DNA from: Symsagittifera roscoffensis
Lineage: Eukaryota > Xenacoelomorpha > Acoela > Convolutidae
Direction of reading: 5' to 3'
DNA: 64,000 bases
Assembly (NCBI RefSeq): GCF_963678635.1
Contig: NC_087064.1
Span: 64,163,548 to 64,227,547 of the forward strand
This document shows positions 42,901 through 56,289 of this stretch, in pieces. Made by a program: the position numbers and the translations under genes. The notes under the pieces were generated by a model. That model had not been told where the DNA came from and made no database searches. It was given only the letters and a program-made list of their open reading frames with translations. Positions within the stretch are counted from its first letter, which is position 1. Each line of letters begins with the position of its first letter.

Positions 42901-44165
42901 GGTATTGTTAATCGAAACTAATGGAAGTATTTGTGTAGAATGTACTTCAACTAGAGCAGCCAACGTAAGATCGATGATGGTAGTCTTCCCTATTTAACGC
43001 TCGACTCTTCGACAACCGTGCTTCACAAACTTTGACTAGATTTTTTTTTCGATTCTCACCACGTAACTTCCCGGCCTAATTCACAAAAAAGTGACGTTTT
43101 TTTTAGTTGCTTAAAAGTCTTCAGAGTGTAACACAAATGCATGTCAGATCCATTAGATCCATTAGCCTTGAAGCTTGAGAGATTAATTTCTCGTCGTTTC
43201 ACTTCTAAGAGGTTTTGATCAGCTAATTGATCTAATTTTGCTGTTACCGAAAAAGAATTGACCTACTGCAGGTACGCACGTTCGACCGTCTCGCTGGAAA
43301 AAATAGCGTCGCGTGAGCTCTCTTGAAACACTAAGAAGAATCCATTTTTCAAGATTTTTCTGAATCACAGACGGTTTTTAAAGCTCTTTTGAAGCTTTCT
43401 GGTCATAAAAAAAATGATTAAACATTTTCGATAAAAAAATGCTTATCATACAATTTTCATGTATGAAAACTATAAGACAATAATTTTGTCACAAAAAAAA
43501 CAACAAATTCAAAAAATACTAGGAAATGTGTCTGGGTAACTTTGAATAGATTTAAATAATTTCATCTAAAAAAGAAGGCATTTTGTCAATCAAAAACATA
43601 ATATAAATTTCGGTCAAAAAACTTGCTTTTCATATAGTTTTCATATATGAAAATTGTATGATAGGCTTTTTTTCATTAGCAAAAACACAAATTCGAGATA
43701 AACAATTTTTAATCCCTTTTTTGGTTGCAAACTTGCTTTTGTGCTCAATCATAAATATTAAGAAAAAAAATTTTGCATGCAAAGTTTGATTTTTTTGTGT
43801 TTATAACGTACCCGCATCCAGTTTCATGCGTTAATAATCGATTATATTACGATTTTAGTACCAGTCTTACTAAAGTTGAAAAACAATAGATTTTAATCAG
43901 TTAATAATCGATTATAATCTCTCTTTTTAAGTTCAAATTATAAGTAATTATAATCCATTATAATCAAATAAAATCGATTATTTATTTGTCCATATTTCGA
44001 TACAATTATAATCATTTATAATTTTTTTTTCATAATCAGTCAATTATCTATTTGGTTCAATTTTTCAACGTTTTGTTTCATTTAGGTCCACGTTTTACAT
44101 TACTAGCAGAGTCGGCACATAGCTAGCCAATTTCTCTTCATTGTAGAACATCCGTAAATATTTCT

Positions 44166-46930
44166 CTACGGTAAGAAATCATGGTCTGAGCCAAGACTCC
44201 TCCACTTGGTCCTTGTGCCTCGGAAGCACACACTGGAAGCACGGAGCACGGCAAAATACAGCCGGCACTTCACCCAGTTCATAGTTTTACTATAGGGTTT
44301 CTCCCACTTGGTAGATAATGCTTCTCCTATTCTCCGAAGGAAACTTGCAAATTCTGGAGCAAGCATCCCATCAACAGACACGACAAGAGGAGTGAAAGAC
44401 ATATGTCTTTCCTGACACGCGTCTGAATATTTTGTCTTTTTCTCCTCCTCTGCTGAGTGCAAAACACTCATGGGGCTTCTGTTCTGATAGGAGATGGCGT
44501 CGGTGTCAGAGACACGAATATCAAAAGACACTCCTCCCTGTCTAACATAAATTCCACGACAAAACAAATATGCAATTAATGCGGGTGTCTCATCTTGCGG
44601 GTTGTATTCTCTAATAACAGGCTCTCTCTGTACATCCTTCCACACTAAAGAAGCAAAGTCGCCTACAGCATCCCTAATCCCATTGGGCCGTTAAGTTAAG
44701 AGACCACCTTTTTTGCACGCTAACGCATGCCGTAGGGTGAATGGTGACTGGCAACCATCACAAAAAAATGGCAAAGCGATCAAGTTTTTGATATACCGGA
44801 CACTCAAAGCATCCCGAAACTCCACTTTCGAAAGATCAAAGTTTTCTGCAGCAATCGGTAACGCTGTCAGCCAGGCAGACAAGCTTCCTTCATTGATTCT
44901 TTTTACTGCGCAAACTTGGTCTGCTGGTAGCTCATTCAATAACTCCCCCAACAACTCTTCATGTTTTTCTTCCATTATTCGATGATGTTTTTTCCGCGAT
45001 CGAGACATTTGCTTTCTGTGGTCTTTATGGGAAAAACCGTGCTGGTCAACTGCTTCCCGTGACGTGTTGTAAGATTCATCAGCGAAACTGGTTGGGTTAG
45101 ACACTCCAAGACCACCCTTTCTTGCTGGCAAACAAAAGAGACGTCTCGCCTTTGATGAAATTGACGAAATTCCAATTATCGCATGTAAGAATTTCTCCAT
45201 CAGTAGGTTCTCTAGCGGTTGAAAAAGCTGACTAGAACCACCCAAAACATGATAGGCAGAATTCCATTCCGCTTGTAGGTACTTAGTCAGTCCTGATAAA
45301 GCACATTGTGGTTCTGTTTTTGCCACAAAAGAAAGTTTCTCAATTTTGTATACCCATTCAAGTTCTTTCTTTTTCAGGTAGATGTCCTTCTCATTTCCGT
45401 CTCCAATAAAACCGCCCAAAAACCTCTTCCCTTCCACTATAGTAATCGAGTACTTGTCAAATATGTGATGCGCTTCTTCAGCATATTGTTTATCGACAAC
45501 CAGAAAACTTTTGGAAGGCTCTGGAAAGTAACCGAAAGCGGGACCTTCCTCAATCAAGTTTTTGAGCCAAATCTCCAATTTCTTGAGTTTTGCTATGGCC
45601 GCAGAATCATCAGCATACCAACTTTGTTACACATTGTTCGGATCCTTTAGCTTCCGAATCAGAGGAAGAAATGAAATACCATAGGAGAACATTGCCAGTG
45701 GGTCTCCCTGTGTGGCTCTTTTCCTACTGTATATCACTTCATCGGCGCCAGCAACGAAAAGCGACGCGAAGCCTCTGTAAGTATTGAAGAGAAATCTAGA
45801 ACATCTAGGCCGCAATATTCGAGAATTCCACAACGATGTTTCACGATTGAGCGAGTTGAAAGCAATTGATGCATCCATCAACAGCATGCCACAACCATCT
45901 TCCTCGTTGTCATCAAAAACATCAGAGAGCGAATGAGTTGCACCTTCAACGCCAGTTTTCAGCCCACAAGCTAATTGATCAGTCGAACATGTTTCTTCAA
46001 GGTCAATTTTTGTGAACTCCGTCACACTTTTGCAAATTATTCTCCGTAGACATTCGCCTATGCCAATAGGTTGCACGCCAGAACATTTATCAAGCGCAAT
46101 AAATTTTGCAGAAACCAGTGCTCGCACTTGCGACCATGATAAAATTTGATTGCACATTTTTGTGGCAAGAGTTGCAACCTCGTCTCTCAAGCGTGAACTG
46201 TGAGCCCTATGACGTAATAAAACCGTCTGCCAATGCTCAGAACTGTTCCCGAAGCTCCCGAACTGACCTGCAAAGAACGTGTCGTCTTTTCAATGGAAGC
46301 AGAACTGATAATAACATCTTCGAAGTCGGTTAAAACTGGCTTTTGCAATCGCCAAGAGAGATGTGACTTGTGTGGCTCTGGATGCGTTGACTTCAAAGTC
46401 TCTAAAACGGTCACACCTTTCTTCACCTCTTGAATCGGATCAAACAAACCCCTGCTTGCTCTCTCCGAGAGCCACCGCATAGCGCTTCTCACTTTGCCTT
46501 TCATCATTAAGGAAGCAAACACTTTCAAGACATGTTTGTCGTCCAAATTATCTTGATTTGTTTGTTTCTTTTTGCCACATCTCACTGCTTCCGCCAACAA
46601 CTTGTCGAATTTGTTCTCCTTCCAGTCTTTAATGCGCCGTTAATAAGTGTTCGAATGTCTTTGATCATTGGATCTCTTTGTAACAAAACACGACTCATCA
46701 CCAGTACTCTTTCTGAAATGGAATCACCAGTGGAAGAAAGAAGCTTCAGTTCATGTGTCAGGAGCTCCACGTACTTCCTACCAATGTTACCATATATATA
46801 ATCTTTTTGGCAACCGTACAGTTTTCACCCATCTTTCAGTCCAAATCGAATGATCAAGACAAGTTGATTTGTCAAGTGACGCACCGAATGCTTCCATCAT
46901 TATGTCTTCGTCATGGCTTTCAAGATTCGG
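44166..46930 (-). pseudogene. Reverse transcriptase with CCHC and PD-(D/E)XK-like tail, frameshifted
   Basis: Long degenerate RT polyprotein read on the minus strand. N-terminal part: GRKYVELLTHELKLL and VLKVFASLMMKGKVRSAMRW. RT core: motif A LLMDASIAFNSLNR, motif B RATQGDPLAMF, motif C YADD (45607-45618). After the thumb, AWLTALPIAAENFDLSKVEF leads to a Cys/His knuckle CDGCQSPFTLRHALAC, then an IRDAVGDF helix and SFDIRV, consistent with the restriction-like endonuclease found in R2/CRE/Utopia-type non-LTR elements. The end has SFTPLVVSVDGM and FRGTRTKW. Frame changes occur near 46770, 46590, 46190, just before YADD (about 45622) and near 44690, so it is inactive. I recall abundant relatives in cnidarian and sponge genomes; the exact clade name is uncertain. 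Confidence 0.75.
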
Positions 46931-47149
46931 ATCAATTTATGGTAGCACATCTTCTATTTGCAGGTCTTGCATGGCTTGATTTAATCCTGTGCGGCCATTG
47001 CTTGTCAGTGTAACATTAACGCGTTCAATGTTATCTTGTGATATTGACAAGACTTCCACTTCAAACCCGCTGGTATTGGAAACACTGAGCTGCGAATCAG
47101 AATTATACCCCAGATAACTAGGCGGTTTGATAATTCTCTGAGTCCGCCT

Positions 47150-47410
47150 CAAGATTTCACGAGCGTTCCTCGAACCAAACTCGAACTCTTCCAGAGCACG
47201 GGCCACTCTGCTCCAGAAACGAGCTCCTCTCCAAACACGAGCTCCAAGCCACGGCTCTGTACCGAACACACACGAGCTCCAAGCACCGGCTCTGCATCCA
47301 ACACGAGCACCAATCAACAAATAAGCTGTACTCCGAGCACGTGCTCTGCTCCAAACTCACGAGCTCAGCTGCAAACACGAGCTCTGATCCAAATACGAGC
47401 ACTGCTTGAG
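47150..47410 (-). repeat. GC-rich degenerate GAGCTCC repeats at the RT element's 5' end
   Basis: Irregular repeats of CACGAGCTCCAAGC and CTCTGCTCCAAA in sequence much richer in GC than its surroundings. On the minus strand one frame stays open through it and runs into the RT element's leader. It could be a promoter/5'UTR repeat region or a low-complexity N-terminus. Confidence 0.6.
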
Positions 47411-50400
47411 ATAAAATGTCCGCTCAGTTTTCGATGTTGCAGTGGTTGTTTTTTTTCTTGCTTAACAACACACGTGCATAATTGATTAAAATCAATTACT
47501 TTTATTCAAATTTCTGATGCAAAACTTTTGCACAAAAATCCATTATTATCGATTAAAATTGATTATAATCATTTTTGTTTGTCCATTTTGTTTTCAAAGT
47601 TGAATCTAAATTGCTTATATTTAATGCTTTTGTAGACGTTGGTTCCTATGAAAAATGAGAAAAATGTTTTTAAAGTTTTCCAATCAGATCAAATTTATAA
47701 GGTTTTTTTTTCATTTCTTCCCCATTAGAGTTATTTTGTGATGCATATTTTCAATTTTTTAACCACCAAAACATCAGCAAACTGAATTAGTTTCCTGATT
47801 GATTCGGAAGATTTATTTTTCTTCTACCGCTAATATGAAAGAATCTCAATGAAACTTTTGTTTCGAGGCAAGCTTTGTGTTCAGATGAACCAAAGTGTTC
47901 AAGATATATCTCTTTTAGAGGTTTTTATATTGACACAAAAATAATAACCCAAAAGATATAATTCGAATATAGTTTTGATCTGACAAAATTTTGGCAAAAT
48001 AGGAGATTATAATCGGTTATAATCGATTATAATTGATTCTATTTTTTGTGAGACAATCATTTTTGGTCAACCCGGGAAGCTGATAATGTTAATCGAATTA
48101 ACTTGAAGTATTTGTGTAGAATATATTTCAAGGAGAGCAGCCAACTTAAGCTCGATGTTGGTAGTGTTCCTTATATAACGCTCGACTCTTCAACAACCGT
48201 GCTTCACAAACTTTGACTAGATTTTTTTTTCGATTCTCACCACGTAACTTCCCGGCCTCATTCACAAAAAAGTGCTTAAATGTCTTCAGAGTGTAACACA
48301 AATGCATGTCAGATCCATTAGATCCATTAGCCTTGAAGCTTGAGAGATTAATTTCTCGTCGTTTCACTCCTAAGAAGTTTTGATCAGCTAATGGATCTAA
48401 TTTTGCTGTTACCGAAAAAGAATTGACCTACTGCAGGTACGCCCCTTCGACCGTCTCCATGGAAAAAATAGCGTCGCGTGAGCTCTCCTGAAACACTAAG
48501 AGGAATCCATTTATCCACTTTTCAACAGTTTTCTGAATCACGGAGGGTTTTTTGAAAAAAAAATGCCAAGAACGCGGTCTTAGGTTTAAATGGATGCGTC
48601 GTAAAATGAACACCCCAGGTTGACGTCCATTGAAGAAAAATGCTTATCATACAATTTCATATATGAAGTCTATGGAAGAACCGCTTATCATGCAGAATTC
48701 ATACAAATTTTAAAAAAGGGTTGTAAAAACTTTAATTAACATTTTTGGTCTATTTGCCTCTTTTGAAGCTTTCTGGTAACTTAAAAAATGATTAAACATT
48801 TTCGGTAAAAAACTGGTTATCATACAATTTTCATGTATGAAAATTATAAGATAATCATTTCGTCAAAAAAAAATTCAAAAATTACTAGAAAACGTGTCTG
48901 GGTAACTTTAAATAGATTTAAATAGTTTCATCTAATAAAGAAGATATTTTGTCAATCAAAAACATAATATAAATTTGGTCAAAAAACTTGCTTTTCATAT
49001 AGTTTTCATATATGAAAATTGTATGATAGGCTTTTTTTCATTTGCTTATATTACGATTTTAGTACCAGTCTTAGTAAAGTTGAGAAACGATCGATTTTAA
49101 TCAGTTAATAATCGATTATAATCTCTCTTTTTAAGATCAAAATATAATTAATTACAATCCCTTTAATCCAATATAATCGATTATTTATTCGTCCATTTTT
49201 CGATACAATTTTAATCAATTATAACTGAGTATAATCCATTATTTTTATTCAAATTTTTGTTTCAGTAATTTTGCCCAAAAATCCATTATAATAAACTATA
49301 ATTGATTATAATCCCTTTTGTTTGTCCATTTTCTTTTCAAACTTGAATCTAAATTGCTTATATTTTATGCGTTTGTAGACCTTGGTTCCTATGAAAAATG
49401 AGAAAAGTTTTCCAATCAGTTCAAATTTATAAGGTTTTTTTTTCATTTCTTCCCCATTAGAGTTCTTTTGAGATACATAATTTAATCTTTTTAACCATCA
49501 AAACATCTGCAAGCTGATTTTTTTTCTTGATTGACTCGGAAGATTTATTTTTCATCTACCGCGGGAATCTTTCCATCTCAATGAAACTTTTGTTTCGAGG
49601 TAAAACTTTGTGTTCAGAGATTTTCTGATTGACACAAAAATAATAACCCATAAGATTTAATTCGAATATAGTTTTGATCTGACAAAATTTTGGCAAAATA
49701 AGAGAATATAATGGATTATAATTGATTATAATTGATTCTAAGGGTTTTTTGTAAGAACTATAATCAATTATAATCGATTATAAGAGATTATAATCTCTTG
49801 GAAAATATCACGGTTATAATCAATTATAAATCCTTTAAACATCTAATTTTGGTAATTATAATCAATTATAATTGTCAAAAAATCATCATAACAATCCGTT
49901 ATAACCGATTATTTACGCTTAACTTAGATGCGGGTAGCCCAGGATATGTTTTTCACCCAAAAATCTAAAATTTACAAAAAAAAAAGTTTTTTTGTTTGCA
50001 TGATTACTATTTTTTAGTTTACTTTGCTAAGATAGAAAAATATTTGTAGAAAAAAGGCTTTTTACTCTGAACGACCAAAAAATTCGACCAAAGTGTTCAA
50101 GATATATCTCTTTTAGAGGTTTTTATATTGACACAAAAATAATAACCCAAAAGATATAATTCGAATATAGTTTTGATCTGACAAAATTTTGGCAAAATAG
50201 GAGATTATAATCGGTTATAATCGATTATAATTGATTCTATTTTTTGTGAGACAATCATTTTTAGTCAACCCGGGAAGCTGATAATGTTAATCGAATTAAC
50301 TGGAAGTATTTGTGTAGAATATATTTCAAGGAGAGCAGCCAACTTAAGCTCGATGTGGGTAGTGTTCCTTATATAACGCTCGACTCTTCAACAACCGTGC

Positions 50401-53400
50401 TTCACAAACTTTGACTAGATTTTTTTTTCGGCCTCATTCACAAAAAAGTGACATTTCTCTTTAGTTGCTTAAATGTCTTCAGAGTGTAACACAAATGCAT
50501 GTCAGATCCATTAGATCCATTAGCCTTGAAGCTTGAGAGATTAATTTCTCGTCGTTTCACTCCTAAGAAGTTTTGATCAGCTAATGGATCTAATTTTGCT
50601 GTTACCGAAAAAGAATTGACCTACTGCAGGTACGCCCCTTCGACCGTCTCCATGGAAAAAATAGCGTCGCGTGAGCTCTCCTGAAACACTAAGAGGAATC
50701 CATTTATCCACTTTTCAACAGTTTTCTGAATCACGGACGGTTTTTTGAAAAAAAAAATGCCAAGAACGCGGTCTTAGGTTTAAATGGATGCGTCGTAAAA
50801 TGAACACCCCAGGTTGACGTCCATTGAAGAACAATGCTTATCATACAATTTCATATATGAAGTGTATGGAAGAACCGCTTATCATGCAGAATTCATACAA
50901 ATTTTAAAAAAGGGTTGTAAAAACTTTAATTAACATTTTTGGTCTATTTGCCTCTTTTGAAGCTTTCTGGTAACTTAAAAAATGATTAAACATTTTCGGT
51001 AAAAAACTGGTTATCATACAATTTTCATGTATGAAAATTATAAGATAATCATTTCGTCAAAAAAAAAATTCAAAAATTACTAGAAAACGTGTCTGGGTAA
51101 CTTTAAATAGATTTAAATAGTTTCATCTAATAAAGAAGATATTTTGTCAATCAAAAACATAATATAAATTTGGTCAAAAAACTTGCTTTTCATATAGTTT
51201 TCATATATGAAATTGTATGATAGGCTTTTTTTCATTAGCAAAAACACAAATTTGAGGTAAACAATTTTTAATCCCTTTTTTGGTTGCAAACTTGCTTTTT
51301 TGCTTAATTATAAATATCTAAAAAAAATTTTTGCATGCAAACTTGATTTTTTTTTGTGTTTATAACGTACCCGCATCCAGTTTCAAGCGTTAATTATTGC
51401 TTATATTACGATTTTAGAACCAGTCTTAGTAAAGTTGAGAAACGATCGATTTTAATCAGTTAATAATCGATTATAATCTCTCTTTTTAAGATCAAAATAT
51501 AATTAATTACAATCCCTTTAATCCAATATAATCGATTATTTATTCGTCCATTTTTCGATACAATTTTAATCAATTGTAACTGAGTATAATCCATTAATTT
51601 TATTCAAATTTTTGTTTCAGTAATTTTGCCCAAAAATCCATTATAATAAACTATAATTGATTATAATCCCTTTTGTTTGTCCATTTTCTTTTCAAACTTG
51701 AATCTAAATTGCTTATGTTTTATGCGTTTGTAGACCTTGGTTCCTATGAAAAATGAGAAAAGTTTTCCAATCAGTTCAAATTTATAAGGTTTTTTTTTCA
51801 TTTCTTCCCCATTAGAGTTCTTTTGAGATACATAATTTAATCTTTTTAACCATCAAAACATCTGCAAGCTGATTTTTTTTCTTGATTGACTCGGAAGATT
51901 TATTTTTCATCTACCGCGGGAATCTTTCCATCTCAATGAAACTTTTGTTTCGAGGTAAAACTTTGTGTTCAGAGATTTTCTGATTGACACAAAAATAATA
52001 ACCCATAAGATTTAATTCGAATATAGTTTTGATCTGACAAAATTTTGGCAAAATAAGAGAATATAATGGATTATAATTGATTATAATTGATTCTAAGGGT
52101 TTTTTGTAAGAACTATAATCAATTATAATCGATTATAAGAGATTATAATCTCTTGGAAAATATCACGGTTATAATCAATTATAAATCCTTTAAACATCTA
52201 ATTTTGGTAATTATAATCAAATATAATTGTCAAAAAATCATCATAACAATCCGTTATAACCGATTATTTACGCCTTAACTTGGATGCGGGTAGCCCAGGA
52301 TATGTTTTTCACCCAAAAATCTAAAATTTACAAAAAAAAAGTTTTTTTGTTTGCATGATTACTATTTTTTAGTTTACTTTGCTAAGATAGAAAAATATTT
52401 GTAGAAAAAAGGCTTTTTACTCTGAACGACCAAAAATTTCGAACTAAAAATTATCTAGCCATATACAAAAAGTTACATTTTTGGTACATATTTCTATGTG
52501 AAAATGTTAAAATTAACTTTCATGGCTAAAATCACAATAAGCAGATTATCTGCGTGATAACTGCCAGTCACACTCTTGCTCTTCTTTTCTTTCACAAGAA
52601 ATCGTTGGTTAGTGTTTCGGAAAAAAACACAAAATTTCAAACAAAAAATTTTTGTATTTTTATTTATGGAAAAAATGCTTGTCATACAATTTCATAGTAT
52701 GGAAAACGCTTTTCATACATTTTCATAGTATGGATAAAAATGCTTATCATGCTATTTTCATACACTACTGATGAAAAAGCTCAAATTTCATGTGCCTTGA
52801 AGCTTGAGAGATTAATTTCTCGTCGTTTCACTCCTAAGAAGTTTTGATCAGCTAATGGATCTAATTTTGCTGTTAACGAAAAAGAATTGACCTACTGCAG
52901 GTACGCCCCTTCGACCGTCTCCATGGAAAAAATAGCGTCGCGTGAGCTCTCTTGAAACACTAAGAGGAATCCATTTATCCACTTTTCAACAGTTTTCTGA
53001 ATCACGGACGGTTTTTTGAAAAAAAAATGCCAAGAACGCGGTCTTAGGTTTAAATGGATGCGTCGTAAAATGAACACCCCAGGTTGACGTCCATTGAAGA
53101 AAAATGCTTATCATACAATTTCATATATGAAGTCTATGGAAGAACCGCTTATCATGCAGAATTCATACAAATTTTAAAAAAGGGTTGTAAAAACTTTAAT
53201 TAACATTTTTGGTCTATTTGCCTCTTTTGAAGCTTTCTGGTAACTTAGAAAATGATTAAACATTTTCGGTAAAAAACTGGTTATCATACAATTTTCATGT
53301 ATGAAAATTATAAGATAATCATTTCGTCAAAAAAAAAATTCAAAAATTACTAGAAAACGTGTCTGGGTAACTTTAAATAGATTTAAATAGTTTCATCTAA

Positions 53401-55063
53401 TAAAGAAGATATTTTGTCAATCAAAAACATAATAGTAATTTGGTCAAAAAACTTGCTTTTCATATAGTTTTCATATATGAAAATTGTATGATAGGCTTTT
53501 TTTCATTAGCAAAAACACAAATTTGAGGTAAACAATTTTTAATCCCTTTTTTGGTTGCAAACTTGCTTTTGTGCTTATTATAAATATCTAAAAAGAAATT
53601 TTGCATGCAAACTTGATTTTTTTTCGTGTTTATAACGTACCCGCATCCAGTTTCAAGCGTTAATTATTGCTTATATTACGATTTTAGTACCAGTCTTAGT
53701 AAAGTTGAGAAACGATCGATTTTAATCAGTTAATAATCGATTATAATCTCTCTTTTTAAGATCAAAATATAATTAATTACAATCCCATTAATCCAATATA
53801 ATCGATTATTTATTCGTCCATTTTTCGATACAATTTTAATCAATTATAACTGAGTATAATCCATTATTTTTATTCAAATTTTTGTTTCAGTAATTTTGCC
53901 CAAAAATCCATTATAATAAACTATAATTGATTATAATCCCTTTTGTTTGTCCATTTTCTTTTCAAACTTGAATCTAAATTGCTTATATTTTATGCGTTTG
54001 TAGACGTTGGTTCCTATGAAAAATGAGAAAATTTTTGAAGTTTTCCAATCAGTTCAAGTTTATAAGGTTTTTTTTTCATTTCTTCCCCATTAGTTCTTTT
54101 GAGATACATATTTTAATCTTTTTAACCATCAAAACATCTGCAAGCTGATTTTTTTTCTTGATTGACTCGGAAGATTTATTTTTCATCTACCGCGGGAATC
54201 TTTCCATCTCAATGAAACTTTTGTTTCGAGGTAAAACTTTGTGTTCAGAGATTTTCTGATTGACACAAAAATAATAACCCATAAGATTTAATTCGAATAT
54301 AGTTTTGATCTGACAAAATTTTGGCAAAATAAGAGAATATAATGGATTATAATTGATTATAATTGATTCTAAGGGTTTTTTGTACGAACTATAATCAATT
54401 ATAATCGATTATAAGAGATTATAATCTCTTGGAAAATATCACGGTTATAATCAATTATAAATCCTTTAAACATCTAATTTTGGTAATTATAATTAATTAT
54501 AATTGTCAAAAAATCATCATAACAATCCCTTATAACCGATTATTTACGCCTTAACTTGGATGCGGGTAGCCCAGGATATGTTTTTCACCCAAAAATCTAA
54601 AATTTACAAAAAAAAAGTTTTTTTGTTTGCATGATTACTATTTTTTAGTTTACTTTGCTAAGATAGAAAAATATTTGTAGAAAAAAGGCTTTTTACTCTG
54701 AACGACCAAAAATTTCGAACTAAAAATTATCTAGCCATATACAAAAAGTTACATTTTTGGTACATATTTCTATGTGAAAATGTTAAAATTAACTTTCATG
54801 GCTAAAATCACAATAAGCAGATTATCTGCGTGATAACTGCCAGTCACACTCTTGCTCTTCTTTTCTTTCACAAGAAATCGTTGGTTAGTGTTTCGGAAAA
54901 AAACACAAAATTTCAAACAAAAAATTTTTGTATTTTTATTTATGGAAAAAATGCTTGTCATACAATTTCATAGTATGGAAAACGCATTTCATACATTTTC
55001 ATAGTATGGATAAAAATGCTTATCATGCTATTTTCATACACTACTGATGAAAAAGCTCAAATT

Positions 55064-55623
55064 TTATTTCCGAAACTTTAATTTTAAAAAATTCGTCCCT
55101 CGGGAGATACTGCCAATATCATATCCCTCGGAAGATTTTGTACGTAAACGTTGCTCTGGTTTGGATATTGGGGAAAATGAATCTTGAAAGCAGTACCAAA
55201 AGTTGAGTTAACTATAGAAAACAATTCAGTGTGTATTTAGTTGTTATAGTGCTAAAACAGTTTAAGAGGCTACTTGCGCTTGCTTCTTCCTCTTAAATCA
55301 CATTTAGCCTTCTTGCGACCCCCTTCCCCCAGCAGTGACAACAATAGGTTTGTAGTGGCGTGCGCAAAAATTTTTCAAGGGGGCGGTTTTTTTTGAAAAT
55401 TTTGCGGACCTTTTTTTCAATCAGGTCGACTAATTTGGTTTTTCGAACAACATGTTGATACAAGCAAATATGCTTAGAATTGGAAGATACTGATGCATGC
55501 CTCAATTTTGAAATAAACACCAGGCGAGAGAGAGAATCAAACGCGAAACTCATTTTGTGAAAAAAGAAGAAGGATATAAGACTAAGTGTTTATGGCAGCA
55601 GCAGCAGTGTTTGTTGTTTGCAG
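55064..55623. other. End of the GPCR intron
   Basis: Non-coding. Around 55350-55425 a GTGGCGTGCGCAAAAATTTT segment followed by GGGGGCGG is similar to 59390-59450 and is a dispersed-repeat fragment. The stretch ends in TTTGTTGTTTGCAG (to 55623), the acceptor of the next exon. Confidence 0.55.
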
Positions 55624-56117
55624 GGGACACAATGGACGTGCACGTGAACAGACAGTTCGCCTCCTTCTACTTGAGTTTCGTCCTGTTCTACTTGGTCCCT
55701 GTGCTCCTGTCCACAGCCCTGTACGCCGCCATCCTGCGAATCATCCAGAAACGGGAGCAGAACATCCGCCAGCTGGGCCAGCCCATCAGCCAACATTCTG
55801 CCGCCGGCGGCGGAGGAGGCGGTGACAATGCTTCTGCTGTTGTCGCTACTGCTGCAGGGTGTCGCAATGGCCTCAATAACAGTCAACATGACAAGCCAAT
55901 GTTCAGTGGGGACGGTGCAGCTGAAGGTACCGCAGAAGCGGGTGGTGTTGTTTCTTGTTCTACATCAGCGAAGAAGAAGAAGAGTGATTTTCCGCATAGA
56001 GGGGGAACAAATAAGACTCAAGAGGGGTCAGCCTCAAGGGAGGCAGCGGATGAAAAGAAAAAGAGTTCCAATGTCGTGGTTGATGAACGAGTTCGCAAGC
56101 TGATGAATCTACGAAAG
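55624..56117 (+). CDS. GPCR exon: TM5 and intracellular loop 3
   Basis: Acceptor TTTGCAG ends at 55623, and the donor GTGCGG begins at 56118 after CGAAAG. The 494-base exon starts with two bases, completing the codon left open by the exon at 35370, so the two join in frame as a Gly codon; it ends in phase 0. It codes the end of extracellular loop 2, then TM5 (SFYLSFVLFYLVPVLLSTAL, with the conserved Pro). A long loop 3 of ~130 residues follows, with a Gly run, Ala/Ser-rich parts and basic KKKK patches. The ending VRKLMNLRK is typical of the entry to TM6. TM5 closely follows the FYVIPxxLATVLYG pattern of TRH receptors. The conserved loop-2 Cys is not seen, so a small exon may be missing. TM6-TM7 lie outside the window or were not found. 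Confidence 0.85.
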
Positions 56118-56289
56118 GTGCGGTTAGACTGCCCTGTTTTTCTCTACATTTTAGTTATTCCAACCTTACAATTTAGACTCGAACTACTTTTTAGCATTGA
56201 GGACCCTTAAAATTATCATTCAGCGGGGCAAGCAAACGAATCACATAAAACTAATAAAAACAATACTACTCATTTTCGATAATACCAAA

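Larger units (their letters stand above)
44060..47440 (-). mobile_element. Decayed RT element with restriction-like-endonuclease tail
   Basis: The insertion boundaries are approximate, judged from where the ATAATCGATTAT sequence of the tandem repeat stops (about 44045) and resumes (about 47470). The coding strand is minus. A GC-rich 5' region of degenerate GAGCTCC/CGAGC repeats (47150-47410) is followed by the polymerase gene. I could not find target-site duplications. Confidence 0.7.
42880..55063 (+). repeat. Tandem array of ~2.2 kb units, first unit split by an RT insertion
   Basis: The landmark CCTTGAAGCTTGAGAGATTA recurs at 43166, 48331, 50524 and 52795. The intact periods are 2193 and 2271. 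The first interval (5165) is long because an RT element (about 44060-47440) lies in that unit. The last unit ends at about 55063 with AAAAAGCTCAAATT, the same phase at which the previous unit passes into the next (about 52790). The last two units are nearly identical; the first is the most diverged. Each unit has two blocks of ATAATCGATTATAAT-like palindromes and several CATATATGAAAATTGTAT palindromes. Small identical frames in the units are not supported as genes. Confidence 0.9.

Noticed and set aside
48428-53077. Identical 61-residue frames in the 2.2 kb array
   Set aside because: Produced by near-identical DNA units; not conserved in the diverged first unit.
19625-55063. CRISPR-like or prokaryotic arrays
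   Set aside because: The repeats are kilobase-scale or 24 bp head-to-tail units without unique spacers, in a genome with introns and LTR elements.
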